DNA of 64,000 bases, from positions 807,001 to 871,000 of the forward strand of contig AP018172.1 in NCBI GenBank assembly GCA_002368175.1, given 5' to 3'. The position numbers and the translations under genes are program-made. This document shows, one piece after another, positions 35,641-44,701 of this stretch; the first letter of the stretch is position 1; every line of letters starts with the position of its first letter. A model generated the notes under the pieces. It saw only the letters and a list, made by a program, of their open reading frames with translations, was not told the origin of the DNA and made no database searches. The DNA is from Calothrix sp. NIES-2098. GTDB lineage: Bacteria; Cyanobacteriota; Cyanobacteriia; Cyanobacteriales; Nostocaceae.

Positions 35641-36363
35641 ATGAATAAATCTTCAACTCCTGAGAACTTAGAAGAATTAGCAGCAGGTTATGTAGTAGGC
35701 GATCTCGACCCCGAAGAAGCTGAGGAATTTAAGCGACTGCTCGCAGAAAATCCGGAATTGCTCGCAGAGGTGAACCATCTACAGGAGGCAATGGGACAGC
35801 TGGTTTATGGGCTAAATGAAGTAGAGCCTCCGCCACATCTTCGTTCAGCTATCCTCGAAACTGCTGAAATTCCAGCTAACCCTACTCCAGTAGTCAAACG
35901 CTCTCCGTTGCCCTGGAGTAAAATTTTTGCCAGTATTGCCGCGCTGTTGGTTCTGGTTTTAGGCTGGGAAAATTATCGCTTGCGCCAAGATTTGAGTATT
36001 GCCCAAAACGTTACTACACTACTGGAAAGTTCTGAAACTCGTCTTTTCTCGCTGAGAGGTATGGACATAGCAAATACAGCTTCCGGCAGGATTGTCATGA
36101 ATCCCGAACAACAAAAAATCGCTGTATTTATCCAAAATCTTCCTGCTGCGCCTGTGGGACGTGTTTATCGGCTCTGGGCAGTAGTTGACAATGAAAAGAT
36201 ACCTTGCGGACAGTTAAGCTCTCATCCGCAATTCATGGTTTTAGACAAACTTTCTATTCCCCCTGACCTTTATTCAGATATATCAGGGTTAATTATTACC
36301 CTAGAATCATCCCCAACTAACTCAGATCCTGTAGGACAGGTGGTGATGAAAAGCATTCTTTAG
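35641..36363 (+). CDS. Anti-sigma factor, RskA-like
   Basis: The 240-residue protein has an N-terminal sigma-binding helical region (ENLEELAAGYVVGDLDPEEAEEF), one membrane helix (KIFASIAALLVLVLGW, about 97-112) and a C-terminal RskA-type periplasmic domain (VFIQNLPAAPVGRVYRLWAVVDN). The arrangement is that of a membrane-tethered anti-sigma factor that holds the ECF sigma until a periplasmic signal releases it. It follows the sigma gene directly. There is no CHCC zinc motif. The start at 35641 is the first ATG; a TTG at 35626 is possible. Confidence 0.87.
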   Translation: MNKSSTPENLEELAAGYVVGDLDPEEAEEFKRLLAENPELLAEVNHLQEAMGQLVYGLNEVEPPPHLRSAILETAEIPANPTPVVKRSPLPWSKIFASIAALLVLVLGWENYRLRQDLSIAQNVTTLLESSETRLFSLRGMDIANTASGRIVMNPEQQKIAVFIQNLPAAPVGRVYRLWAVVDNEKIPCGQLSSHPQFMVLDKLSIPPDLYSDISGLIITLESSPTNSDPVGQVVMKSIL

Positions 36364-36388
36364 GTATTTTATAGTCCTGCTACCCGAT

Positions 36389-37006
36389 CTACTTGGCGTT
36401 ATTGATAATCAAGTCGATCATGGTATCAATTAGGCGATCGCTCTCCATTGGTACAATTTCCTTACCATGCATCACATCTTGAACAATATGATAATGAACT
36501 AATGTCCCTAAAAGAATTCTGGCAAGCGCTTCTGGGTCATCGATCTTAAGTTCTGGATGACTAGCGATGTATTGAGTCATAGTTTCTACCACTGGTTTAA
36601 TCATGGCGCGGACACAAACCTGAGCTAACTCTGGAAAACGACCAGATTCGCCAATTAATACGCGCATAAATGCCGAATGTTCTTGGTCTATAGCCATCAG
36701 CTCTAATGCTTTGATTGCTAACTGACGCAGAACAACTATTGGTTCTCCCTCTGGAGGTTGTGTACCAAATATAGAGTTAAATTTCTTGCGTGCTAGCTGC
36801 TCTATCAGTACTTTAAAGAGTCCTTCTTTATCTTGAAAATGGCTGTAGACTGTCGCTTTAGAAACACCTGCGGCTACCGCTACTTTATCCATGCTTGTAC
36901 CAGCATAGCCATGTTGCAGAAACTCCTGCATCGCTCCTTGCAGAATTTGTTCTACTTTATCAACGGAACTATCCCGTTCTACTTCGTCAATTTTGATACG
37001 TGCCAT
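36389..37006 (-). CDS. TetR/AcrR family transcriptional regulator
   Basis: The 205-residue regulator has the HTH (GYAGTSMDKVAVAAGVSKATVYSHFQDKEGLF, about residues 34-65) and a C-terminal ligand domain with VLIGESGRFPELAQ, as in AcrR/TetR repressors of efflux systems. It lies next to a TMEM175-like gene and to devBCA, whose promoter carries two matching palindromes, so it is the likely repressor there. No such palindrome is evident before its own start, so autoregulation is not shown. Confidence 0.9.
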   Translation of the reverse strand: MARIKIDEVERDSSVDKVEQILQGAMQEFLQHGYAGTSMDKVAVAAGVSKATVYSHFQDKEGLFKVLIEQLARKKFNSIFGTQPPEGEPIVVLRQLAIKALELMAIDQEHSAFMRVLIGESGRFPELAQVCVRAMIKPVVETMTQYIASHPELKIDDPEALARILLGTLVHYHIVQDVMHGKEIVPMESDRLIDTMIDLIINNAK

Positions 37007-37103
37007 TGATCAATTAACCTTTCTGATAAACAATCTTATAGACAATTCCCAATACTCTACGCAATTCTTGTCTTTCAGACATATTGTGCAATTAAGTTAT
37101 TTA

Positions 37104-37718
37104 CTACTTTGATAAACGGTTTTGAAACCCAAAAAATACAGCCAATAACATACACAGACCTAAACTTAGTGCTACAGAAAAAAATGATAGTAACACGGCA
37201 ATTAAGTATAATGGCGGGCCAAAACTATATTGCTTAGTAATTCCTTCCACTACCTCGCGCGGTGCGCCGGGAAATAGTAACTTTCCATCCCGTGATGCAT
37301 ATCTCCATAATGCTGTAAATGCCAGGGCGATCGCTAAAAATGTTCCAGCATAGAAACTAGCGGCGACTTTTCCTTGGGAATGCAGCAAATACTCTGCAAG
37401 TACAGCCGTAGGAAAAGGTACAAATGTCGCACACAGTAGTAAGAGTCCATTCAAATAAAGGAACGTGTTATCAATCCGCCGCACTACACTAAAGATACGA
37501 TGGTGATTTACCCACATCACAAGAATGGTGACAAAGCTGATGATAAATGCCAAATAGCTCGGCCATAGGGACAGCAACGCGGCTGTTAGTCCGGATGTCT
37601 CTACTGTATTGTGATTCGGGACTTTGATTTCCAAAATTAGTAGGGTAATAGCGATCGCAAAAACTCCATCGCTAAAGGCTTCTATCCGTCCAGTTTCTTT
37701 CTCGGTAGGGGTTTGCAT
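37104..37718 (-). CDS. TMEM175-like (DUF1211) potassium channel family protein
   Basis: The 204-residue protein begins with RIEAFSDGVFAIAITLLILEI, the pore-lining FSDGVFAIAITLL motif of bacterial TMEM175 channels, followed by five more hydrophobic segments. Bacterial members are tetrameric potassium-selective channels of the inner membrane. The gene is divergent from devBCA across the two-operator region, so both may respond to the same repressor. The start is the ATG at 37718. Confidence 0.88.
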   Translation of the reverse strand: MQTPTEKETGRIEAFSDGVFAIAITLLILEIKVPNHNTVETSGLTAALLSLWPSYLAFIISFVTILVMWVNHHRIFSVVRRIDNTFLYLNGLLLLCATFVPFPTAVLAEYLLHSQGKVAASFYAGTFLAIALAFTALWRYASRDGKLLFPGAPREVVEGITKQYSFGPPLYLIAVLLSFFSVALSLGLCMLLAVFFGFQNRLSK

Positions 37719-37793
37719 CTTCCAAGATTGTCTCTCAAATTTACCTCCAGTGTATGACGAGTTGTTCTCTCAACTTGAATAGTTAAATTCCTC

Positions 37794-37846
37794 TTGACTA
37801 AACTAATCAGTTTAGTTTAGCATAAATTGAACTGGACGGTTTAGTT
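37794..37846 (+). promoter_or_regulatory. devBCA promoter with two TetR-type operators
   Basis: TTGACT (37794-37799) and TAGCAT (37818-37823) are 18 bp apart. AACTAATCAGTTTAGTT (37801-37817) fills the spacer and AACTGGACGGTTTAGTT (37830-37846) lies at the expected transcription start. Both fit AACTnnWCnGTnnAGTT, with 12 bp between sites. Binding of a TetR dimer to either would block RNA polymerase. The neighbouring TetR at 36389 is the obvious candidate. A -10-like box and an 18-bp spacer make this less than consensus. Confidence 0.75.
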
Positions 37847-37875
37847 TAAAATGCCGCCAAAAAGAGGGGAATACT

Positions 37876-39183
37876 ATGGCGCAAAACTGGAATTTAGCAG
37901 GTTTTCGAGCTTCCCAAACTGTTTTTAAGTCGCCTACCATCCTGGCAATAATTACAGCTTTAGTTACAGCAGGAGCTAGTGTTTACACGGTAAATAAGTT
38001 TCAGACTGATTCTGGAAAGAAGCCAGAAATAGCAACGCCTATCCAGCCAGTGGTAAAAACTGTCACAGCCTTAGGACGCTTAGAACCCAATGGTGAAGTA
38101 ATCAAGCTATCTGCACCAACGACTAATGAAGGAAATCGAGTAGAACAATTGTTGGTGAAAGAAGGCGATCGCGTCAAAGCTGGACAGATAATTGCAATAA
38201 TGGATAGTCGCGATCGCTTGCAGGCGAGTTTGGGTGAAGCGCAAAGACAAGTGCAAGTAGCTAAATCTCGGCTAGCGCAAGTAAAAGCTGGTGCAAAGCA
38301 AGGAGAAATTGCAGCGCGTCAAGCTACTGTTAACCGATTGCAAGTTGAACTAGCAGGAAGTATTAGAACCCAACAAGCGACAATTAATCGTCTAGAAGCA
38401 GAATTGCAAGGACAACAACAAAGTTTACAAGCTACCGTCGCCCGTGTAGCCGCCGAGAAACGCAATGCCCAAGCTGACGTACAACGCTACGAGAGTTTAT
38501 ACAAAGAAGGCGCAATTTCCAGTCAAGAAGTCGATCGCAGACGTTTGAGTGCAGAAACATCCACCCAGCAATTTATTGAAAGCCAAGCCACAAAGACAAG
38601 AACTGTCGCCACCCTACAACAGCAAATTGCTGAAGCCAAAGCTAACCGCGACAAAACGATCGCAACTTTGCAACAGCAAATTAACGAAGCTAAAGCCACC
38701 CTGGATCAAACAGCTGAAGTGCGTCCCACAGATATCGCCAACGCCCAAGCCGAAGTAGACAGCGCCCAAGCTACTGTAGAGAAAATTCAAGCACAACTCA
38801 ATCAAGCATATATTCGCGCTCCCAAAGCTGGGCAAATTCTCAAAATTCATACACGTGCTGGAGAAACCGTTGGTAACGATGGAATTGTGGAATTAGGCCA
38901 AACCGATCGGATGTATGCAGTAGCAGAAGTATACCAAAGTGATATTCATAAAGTGCGTCCAGGGCAACGGGTAAGAGTCAGCAGCGATTCTCTACCTAGC
39001 GAATTGCAGGGAACCGTTGATTGGATTGGGATGCAAGTACAACGACAAAACGTAATAAACGCCGATCCCTCTAGTAATATTGATGCCAGGATTGTAGAAG
39101 TTCATGTCAAGCTAGATCCCGCATCCAGCGCCAAAGCCGCCCAATTTACCAATTTGCAAGTCAAGGCGGTAATTGAGCAATGA
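37876..39183 (+). CDS. devB: DevB-like periplasmic adaptor of an ABC exporter
   Basis: The 435-residue protein has one N-terminal membrane helix (about 19-39), a biotinyl-lipoyl-like half (VTALGRLEPNGEVIKLSAP, VKEGDRVKAGQIIAIMDSRD), a long coiled-coil hairpin (about 115-300, built of QQQI and EAKA repeats) and a barrel with YIRAPKAGQILKIHTRAGE. This is the HlyD/DevB family of membrane fusion proteins that link the inner-membrane ABC pump to an outer-membrane TolC-like channel. Its stop overlaps the devC start (ATGA). Several DevBCA sets exist per genome and not all export heterocyst glycolipids. Confidence 0.9.
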   Translation: MAQNWNLAGFRASQTVFKSPTILAIITALVTAGASVYTVNKFQTDSGKKPEIATPIQPVVKTVTALGRLEPNGEVIKLSAPTTNEGNRVEQLLVKEGDRVKAGQIIAIMDSRDRLQASLGEAQRQVQVAKSRLAQVKAGAKQGEIAARQATVNRLQVELAGSIRTQQATINRLEAELQGQQQSLQATVARVAAEKRNAQADVQRYESLYKEGAISSQEVDRRRLSAETSTQQFIESQATKTRTVATLQQQIAEAKANRDKTIATLQQQINEAKATLDQTAEVRPTDIANAQAEVDSAQATVEKIQAQLNQAYIRAPKAGQILKIHTRAGETVGNDGIVELGQTDRMYAVAEVYQSDIHKVRPGQRVRVSSDSLPSELQGTVDWIGMQVQRQNVINADPSSNIDARIVEVHVKLDPASSAKAAQFTNLQVKAVIEQ

Positions 39184-40355
39184 TTGGATTTATCTCCCAA
39201 CTACAGCGACGTACACCTTTAGGATGGTTGCAATTAAGTCATCAAAGAAGCCGTTTATTAGTTGCACTCTCAGGTATTGCTTTTGCAGATGTGCTGATGT
39301 TTATGCAGCTGGGGTTTCAGACTGCTTTGTATGACAGTAATACTAGATTGCATCGCAGTATGCAAGCAGACATTGTGCTTGTCAGTCCCCAAGCGCGGAA
39401 CTTGGCAAATATGTCTAGCTTTACCAGACGGCGACTTTATCAAGCAATGGACTTACCAGGAATCAAGTCAGCAGAAGGAGTCTATATTAACTTTGGCGAT
39501 TGGAAGAATCCGCAAACACATAAAAAAACAGCAGTGTTAGTTATCGGATTCAATCCTGACAAGCAAGTATTTGACTTGCCAGAAGTAAACCGCCAACAAG
39601 ATATTGTGAAGCTACCAGATACCATGCTTTTTGATCGCGCCGCCAGAGGAGAATATCAACAAGCGATCGCGCAAATCGACAAAGGAAAACCTATCACCAC
39701 AGAAATCGATCGCCGCACAATTAGCGTTAACGGCTTGTTTTCCGTTGGTGCATCCTTCATTGCTGATGGTACATTAATCACCAGCGACCAGAACTTTTTA
39801 CGTGTATTTCCCCGCCGCGATGCTAGCAGCCTCAGTCTTGGTTTAATTCAATTGCAACCAGGCTATGAACCCAAACAAACAGCCGAAACCTTAAAATCTC
39901 ATCTGGGTGAAGATGTTAAAGTTTTAACCAAATCCGAATTTATTGACTTTGAAAAAGAATACTGGAAAACAAACACCGCGATTGGTTTTATCTTCAGCCT
40001 CGGTGTATCGATGGGATTCATGGTCGGCGTAATTATCGTTTATCAAGTCCTGTCTACAGATGTCAATGCCCACATGAAAGAATACGCTACCTTTAAAGCT
40101 ATGGGATACAACAATCTCTACTTATTAGGTATCGTATTTGAAGAAGCAGTGATTATGGCAATATTAGGTTTTCTACCTGGTTTCGGCGTATCTTTCGGAC
40201 TTTATGCACTAACTAGAAACGCCACAAATTTACCACTTTACATGACTTTGGCAAGAGCCATTCAAGTACAAGTCTTAACCATGATTATGTGTATGATTTC
40301 TGGGGCGATCGCAACTCGTAAAGTTCAATCTGCCGATCCTGCGGATATGTTTTAA
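39180..40355 (+). CDS. devC: DevC-like ABC transporter permease
   Basis: The 391-residue protein begins in the family way (QRRTPLGWLQLSHQRSRLLVALSGIAFADVLMF) with one helix, then a large periplasmic domain (about 45-270) and three C-terminal helices of the FtsX-type permease (from AIGFIFSLGVSMGFMVGVIIVY onward). DevC pairs with DevA and DevB in tripartite export. The start overlaps devB by 4 bp, and a stable hairpin lies between this gene and devA. Confidence 0.9.
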   Translation: MIGFISQLQRRTPLGWLQLSHQRSRLLVALSGIAFADVLMFMQLGFQTALYDSNTRLHRSMQADIVLVSPQARNLANMSSFTRRRLYQAMDLPGIKSAEGVYINFGDWKNPQTHKKTAVLVIGFNPDKQVFDLPEVNRQQDIVKLPDTMLFDRAARGEYQQAIAQIDKGKPITTEIDRRTISVNGLFSVGASFIADGTLITSDQNFLRVFPRRDASSLSLGLIQLQPGYEPKQTAETLKSHLGEDVKVLTKSEFIDFEKEYWKTNTAIGFIFSLGVSMGFMVGVIIVYQVLSTDVNAHMKEYATFKAMGYNNLYLLGIVFEEAVIMAILGFLPGFGVSFGLYALTRNATNLPLYMTLARAIQVQVLTMIMCMISGAIATRKVQSADPADMF

Positions 40356-40367
40356 ATGTCAAGAGGA

Positions 40368-40408
40368 GCCAGTCACGTGCGGAGGTTTCCTCCGTTGAGT
40401 GAACTGGC
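40368..40408. repeat. REP-like hairpin between devC and devA
   Basis: GCCAGT (40368-40373) pairs with ACTGGC (40403-40408), and within it GGAGG (40381-40385) pairs with CCTCC (40389-40393), making a long two-part stem. A GTCAAGGGTCAAAAGTC repeat fragment follows. Elements of this type (GCCAGT...ACTGGC with a G-rich inner stem) are dispersed in filamentous cyanobacteria. Confidence 0.7.
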
Positions 40409-40474
40409 GTTCAAGAGTTCAAAGTCAAGGGTCAAAAGTCATTTTTCCTCCTTGTCCCCTCATTCTTACTTACT

Positions 40475-41176
40475 ATGAATAGCAAAGCAGTTATTTCTGT
40501 GCAAAATCTCGACCATTATTTTGGTCAAGGTCAACTTAAAAAGCAAGTCCTATTTGATATCAACTTAGAAATTAATGCTGGCGAAATTATCATCATGACC
40601 GGGCCATCGGGTTCTGGTAAAACCACATTATTAACTTTGGTGGGAGGGTTGCGTTCTGCTCAATCTGGTAGTTTGCAAGTATTAGGAACAGAACTCTGCG
40701 GTGCGAATGCAGCACAATTAACTGAAGCCAGGCGCAGTCACGGCTATATTTTCCAAGCACATAACCTGCATGGTAGCTTAACAGCACTTCAGAATGTGAG
40801 AATGGGATTAGAACTGCACAAAGATATTTCACCGCAAGAAATGAAAACTCGTTCAGCCGAAATGCTAGAACAAGTAGGATTAGGACATCGCCTCAATTAT
40901 TATCCTGATGATTTATCTGGCGGACAAAAACAACGAGTTGCGATCGCGCGTGCTTTAGTCAGTCGTCCAAAAATTGTCTTAGCCGATGAACCGACTGCGG
41001 CGCTTGATAGTAAATCTGGTCGAGATGTCGTGAATCTGATGCAAAAGCTAGCCAAAGAGCAAGGTTGTACTATTCTCATGGTGACTCATGACAACCGGAT
41101 TTTAGACATTGCCGATCGCATCGTTCACATGGAAGATGGTAAGCTAGCCAAGGATTTGGCTGTTGCCGCAGTTTGA
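40475..41176 (+). CDS. devA: DevA-like ABC transporter ATP-binding protein
   Basis: The 233-residue ATPase has Walker A GPSGSGKTT, the Q-loop region YIFQAHNLHGSLT, signature LSGGQKQRVAIARAL, Walker B VLADEPTAALD and the H-loop MVTHDNRI. It belongs to the MacB/LolD/DevA group. It energises the DevBC export complex at the inner membrane. The 120-bp gap from devC, with a hairpin, may reduce its expression relative to devBC. Confidence 0.92.
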   Translation: MNSKAVISVQNLDHYFGQGQLKKQVLFDINLEINAGEIIIMTGPSGSGKTTLLTLVGGLRSAQSGSLQVLGTELCGANAAQLTEARRSHGYIFQAHNLHGSLTALQNVRMGLELHKDISPQEMKTRSAEMLEQVGLGHRLNYYPDDLSGGQKQRVAIARALVSRPKIVLADEPTAALDSKSGRDVVNLMQKLAKEQGCTILMVTHDNRILDIADRIVHMEDGKLAKDLAVAAV

Positions 41177-41234
41177 ACTCAGTATCTCTTTACATACCTA
41201 CTTATTTTTCACTTTTCGGAGCGATCGTAGCGCG

Positions 41235-43757
41235 CTAACCGCTACAAAAATTAGGGTTAAATAAGGGACTGTGAGGATTGGTGGTGGCTGGTTGAGCAAC
41301 TAACATTACATCCCCATTGCGATCGACAGCCCAACTCTGCGCTTCTACGATTTGATTGGGGAAATTGACAGAATCAACTTTTGGTAAACTTACGATTGTA
41401 TTTCTTTCCTGCTTAATAGCCCTGTTGGGCTGCTGAGACTCAGGAGTAATCCAATTTACCGCAATATTATCACTCGTAAGAAATTCTGTTGGATTGGGTG
41501 GCAAGCCCCCACGTCCAATAATAATAAATGAACTGTCTTTGTTTGCCAGACAGGCTTGTGTAATCAGCCGCGTAACATCTATCGGAATATCTGGCAAATT
41601 CACTAATCCAGAGGTGGGACTAACATCTTGAATGTTAATTTGTACAGTGCCATTTAGAGAAGAATTTTTCCCAGTAGCAGTGATATCACTTAATAGCGTG
41701 TTTTGGGTACGGAACTGGACACCAAAAATTCCTGAAGTATTAATATTTACATTACCACCGCGAGCATTAATAGAATTGGCAGTAATATCGCTATTTTCTC
41801 TTGCTAGAGAGACAATTAAAGGAGTATCAATGTTGATATTGCCACCATTACCGCTACCTTTTGCCGAGGCAGTTATTTCACTGTTACGGCGCAATAGCAA
41901 TAAATCTCCTACCTGTAGTTCAATATTGCCACCTTCACCGGATGTCGTTGATGCGGCGATCGCTCCTCCACTGTCTAGAAAAATAGAGTTTGCCTGAACC
42001 CGCAACATCCCAGCATTGCCTAGCCCTTGATTGCTGACTTCAACTGTTGCACCATCAGTTACTCTCAAAGTCTCAGTATTAATTGTTACGTCTCCAGAAA
42101 ATCCGCTGGGTATAGGGGGTAGTCGATAAAATCGTTGTAAGGTCTTAGATATTATTGGGGCAGATGAATCTATAGAACTGGGTCGAGGAGAGTTTAACAC
42201 TGTACCGCTAACTTCTACAGACTCTTTGGCATTAATGGTGAGACTACCTGCGTTAGCAGTCCCAAAGGTAGCAGAACTGACTGTTCCTCCAGCACGAAGT
42301 ATTAAGGAATTTGTGTTAATTGTGACTTTTCCGGCATCTCCTGTACTAGTGGCTAGAGCATTTACAACACTTGGTGCAAAAAGGCTTGACATTCCAATGA
42401 GTTCTATAGAGTCAAGCGCATTGAGTGTCACCTGTCCTCCACGACCTGCTCCCAAGGTTGCAGATGAGATCGCTGCTCCGTCGCGGATACTTAAGCGTTT
42501 AGTTGATACGGTGACATCTCCCGCATCTCCAGAGTTAAAAGTCATAGCAGAAATAGAGCCGATCACAGTAGGTCTAACGGGTGCAACTCCAATCACTTCC
42601 ACAGAATCAGCAGCCACAGTGAGATTACCCGCCTGAGCCGGACTAAAAGAGCGAGTAATTATTCCTGCTCCATCTTGAACAATTAACTGCTGGGTAGCGA
42701 TCGCCATATTAGCTCCACGTCCCTTGCCACTGCCAGCAGTTTCACTCCGCAAACCACCATTCAAACTACCATTAAGATTGGTTCCACTCACTTTTAAAGA
42801 CTGGGTAGCATTGGCGCTGATACTTCCCCCAGACTCCTTACCTTGATTTTGACTCAGAATCAATGAGCCATCAGCGAGCGATACATTATTACCCTGAACT
42901 TGAATAGAACCAACTCCATTAACGTATGCCAAAGCTTGTTGCGAGAGGCGAATATCTCGCAGACTTTGTACATTTTGGTAGCTCAAAGCAAAGCCTGAAG
43001 AAATGGGATTGAGGCTGACTTGTCCTTCACCTACACTACCTAACTCAATTCGTCCTTGTTCTGCGGTCAGCGTACTGCCTTGTAAGTCTAGATTACCCCC
43101 TACCAAAGCTAGAGTCTTTCCTGATGGCACCCGCAAACCAGTTGAGTTATTACCTAAAGTAACAGCGGAGAATAGTGGTGCCTGAACAGATAAATCGTAG
43201 CCGCTGCCATACGCTACTATATTTCCGGAATTCCCTTGAAACTGCAAACCAATAGGCACATTTATTGTCAATAAAGGTGTAGACACAGGTTTAGTAGCAC
43301 TAAACTCAAAGCCATCACCAAATTTCAAACTGCTAGCAGTACTAGCCACAAACGAACCGCCAATATCTAATTTGGCATTCTGACCAAAAATAATGCCATT
43401 AGGATTAATCACAAACAAGTTAGCTGTGCCATTGGCTTTGATTAGACCATCTATTTGAGATACAGATCTACCTGTAACTCGCGTCAGAATATTTTGAATA
43501 TTTTGAGAATTATCAAATACAGCTGTAGAGCCAGTAGGCACAGAAAATTCTTTAAAGCTGTGAAATAAATTTCTACCTGCTTGAGTTCCTTCTGTGATAA
43601 CGAACGTATTACCATCCAATTTCACATTGGAATTATTTGGTAGAGTACTATCTGGGGTAATTTGAGCAAGTGAGCTATTTGCACTCAAAACTATTGCGTT
43701 ACCCAGAATCATCCCTATTCCTGACAGCCAAGAAAAATGCCTAAGTATCCCAGACAT
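41235..43757 (-). CDS. Filamentous-haemagglutinin-like secreted protein (two-partner secretion type)
   Basis: About 840 residues with an N-terminal signal (cleavage after SLAQ), then a TPS/FHA N-terminal domain containing LPNNSNVKLDGNTFVITEGTQ, the NLFHSFKEFSVPTGS region and LFVINPNGIIFG. Long stretches of beta-helix repeats (GNLTVAADSVEVIG, GGQVTLNALDSIELIG) follow, typical of secreted TpsA-like adhesins. It needs a TpsB outer-membrane partner, not present here. The start at 43757 gives a good signal peptide; a GTG start at 43862 adds 35 residues. Confidence 0.88.
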   Translation of the reverse strand: MSGILRHFSWLSGIGMILGNAIVLSANSSLAQITPDSTLPNNSNVKLDGNTFVITEGTQAGRNLFHSFKEFSVPTGSTAVFDNSQNIQNILTRVTGRSVSQIDGLIKANGTANLFVINPNGIIFGQNAKLDIGGSFVASTASSLKFGDGFEFSATKPVSTPLLTINVPIGLQFQGNSGNIVAYGSGYDLSVQAPLFSAVTLGNNSTGLRVPSGKTLALVGGNLDLQGSTLTAEQGRIELGSVGEGQVSLNPISSGFALSYQNVQSLRDIRLSQQALAYVNGVGSIQVQGNNVSLADGSLILSQNQGKESGGSISANATQSLKVSGTNLNGSLNGGLRSETAGSGKGRGANMAIATQQLIVQDGAGIITRSFSPAQAGNLTVAADSVEVIGVAPVRPTVIGSISAMTFNSGDAGDVTVSTKRLSIRDGAAISSATLGAGRGGQVTLNALDSIELIGMSSLFAPSVVNALATSTGDAGKVTINTNSLILRAGGTVSSATFGTANAGSLTINAKESVEVSGTVLNSPRPSSIDSSAPIISKTLQRFYRLPPIPSGFSGDVTINTETLRVTDGATVEVSNQGLGNAGMLRVQANSIFLDSGGAIAASTTSGEGGNIELQVGDLLLLRRNSEITASAKGSGNGGNINIDTPLIVSLARENSDITANSINARGGNVNINTSGIFGVQFRTQNTLLSDITATGKNSSLNGTVQINIQDVSPTSGLVNLPDIPIDVTRLITQACLANKDSSFIIIGRGGLPPNPTEFLTSDNIAVNWITPESQQPNRAIKQERNTIVSLPKVDSVNFPNQIVEAQSWAVDRNGDVMLVAQPATTNPHSPLFNPNFCSG

Positions 43758-43939
43758 TGCACTTCCTAGTAGAATCCCTGCTGAATAACGCTTATACGAA
43801 CTTATATTGCGCCAGTGTTTAGTAAAGCACATCTCAAAGCAGGGTAAGCGATGATTTGTCACAGATTATGAATTGGACGGCAGTGTTCGCTGACTTGTTA
43901 CAGCTGCCGTCCACTCTCTAGAGTCAGAAGATTTTGAGC

Positions 43940-44701
43940 TTACCTACCATTAGCAATTTTTCTTTCGATTACAGAAATCCGTTCTTGGGTTCCTGGGTGG
44001 TCGCTTAAAAATGATGGTGGAGAAGATTGCTTAAGTAATTTCCTCAAGAATGCAGGCATAGCTTTTGGGTTATAGCCAGCGCGTTTCATATATTGCAATC
44101 CTTTGTCATCGGCATTAAATTCTGCTTCGCGGCTATTAGGTAAATCCACAGCCAGCTTATAAGCTATGGCGGTTACAGCACTTCGATCCAAACCAGCAAG
44201 CGAGGCTGCACCTTGAGCAAGTTGGGTTTGCTTCATTTTCTTGATCAGGTCGTTGTTGCAAATATGACCAATTTCATGCCCCATCACAGCTGCCAATTGG
44301 TCTTCATTATCTACAGTATTTAATAGCCCTGTATTGACATATACATAACCACCCGTGGTGGAAAAGGCATTAATACTAGAGTCGCGAACTACATAAAAGT
44401 GAAAAGGAATTTGAGAGCAGTTACTAGCTCTAGCCAAGCGTTGACCAACACGGTTAACGTAAGCATTGGTTTGAGAGCTAGAATCAAGTCGATAATTTTG
44501 TTTTACCTGCTGGTGAATATCTTTTCCGAGAGCGACTGTTTGCTGTGGTGAAACGTTGGAAAGTTGCAACAATTGCACACCATTAAATATAAGCTGACCC
44601 CAAGGAATTGCATTAGCTGGGGGAAGCGAAGTTAAACCTACACCTACAGCAGTTCCGACACCCAATACAGCAGAAAGACCTTTACGCATTCTTGAAATCA
44701 T
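43940..44701 (-). CDS. Exported M48-family metallopeptidase
   Basis: The 253-residue protein has a signal sequence (to about PPANA) and a zinc protease motif in VMGHEIGHI (about residue 142), with a downstream Glu in NSREAEFNADDKGLQYMKRAG as third ligand. This is the M48 layout of BepA/HtpX-like periplasmic proteases, which help outer-membrane assembly or quality control. It begins at the ATG of MISRMRKG at 44701; a TTG at 44707 is less likely. It lies just upstream of, and in the same direction as, the haemagglutinin-like gene. Confidence 0.9.
   Translation of the reverse strand: MISRMRKGLSAVLGVGTAVGVGLTSLPPANAIPWGQLIFNGVQLLQLSNVSPQQTVALGKDIHQQVKQNYRLDSSSQTNAYVNRVGQRLARASNCSQIPFHFYVVRDSSINAFSTTGGYVYVNTGLLNTVDNEDQLAAVMGHEIGHICNNDLIKKMKQTQLAQGAASLAGLDRSAVTAIAYKLAVDLPNSREAEFNADDKGLQYMKRAGYNPKAMPAFLRKLLKQSSPPSFLSDHPGTQERISVIERKIANGR

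Noticed and set aside
41632..43185. Plus-strand frames opposite the haemagglutinin-like gene
   Set aside because: They mirror a repeat-rich minus-strand gene and have no signal for translation.
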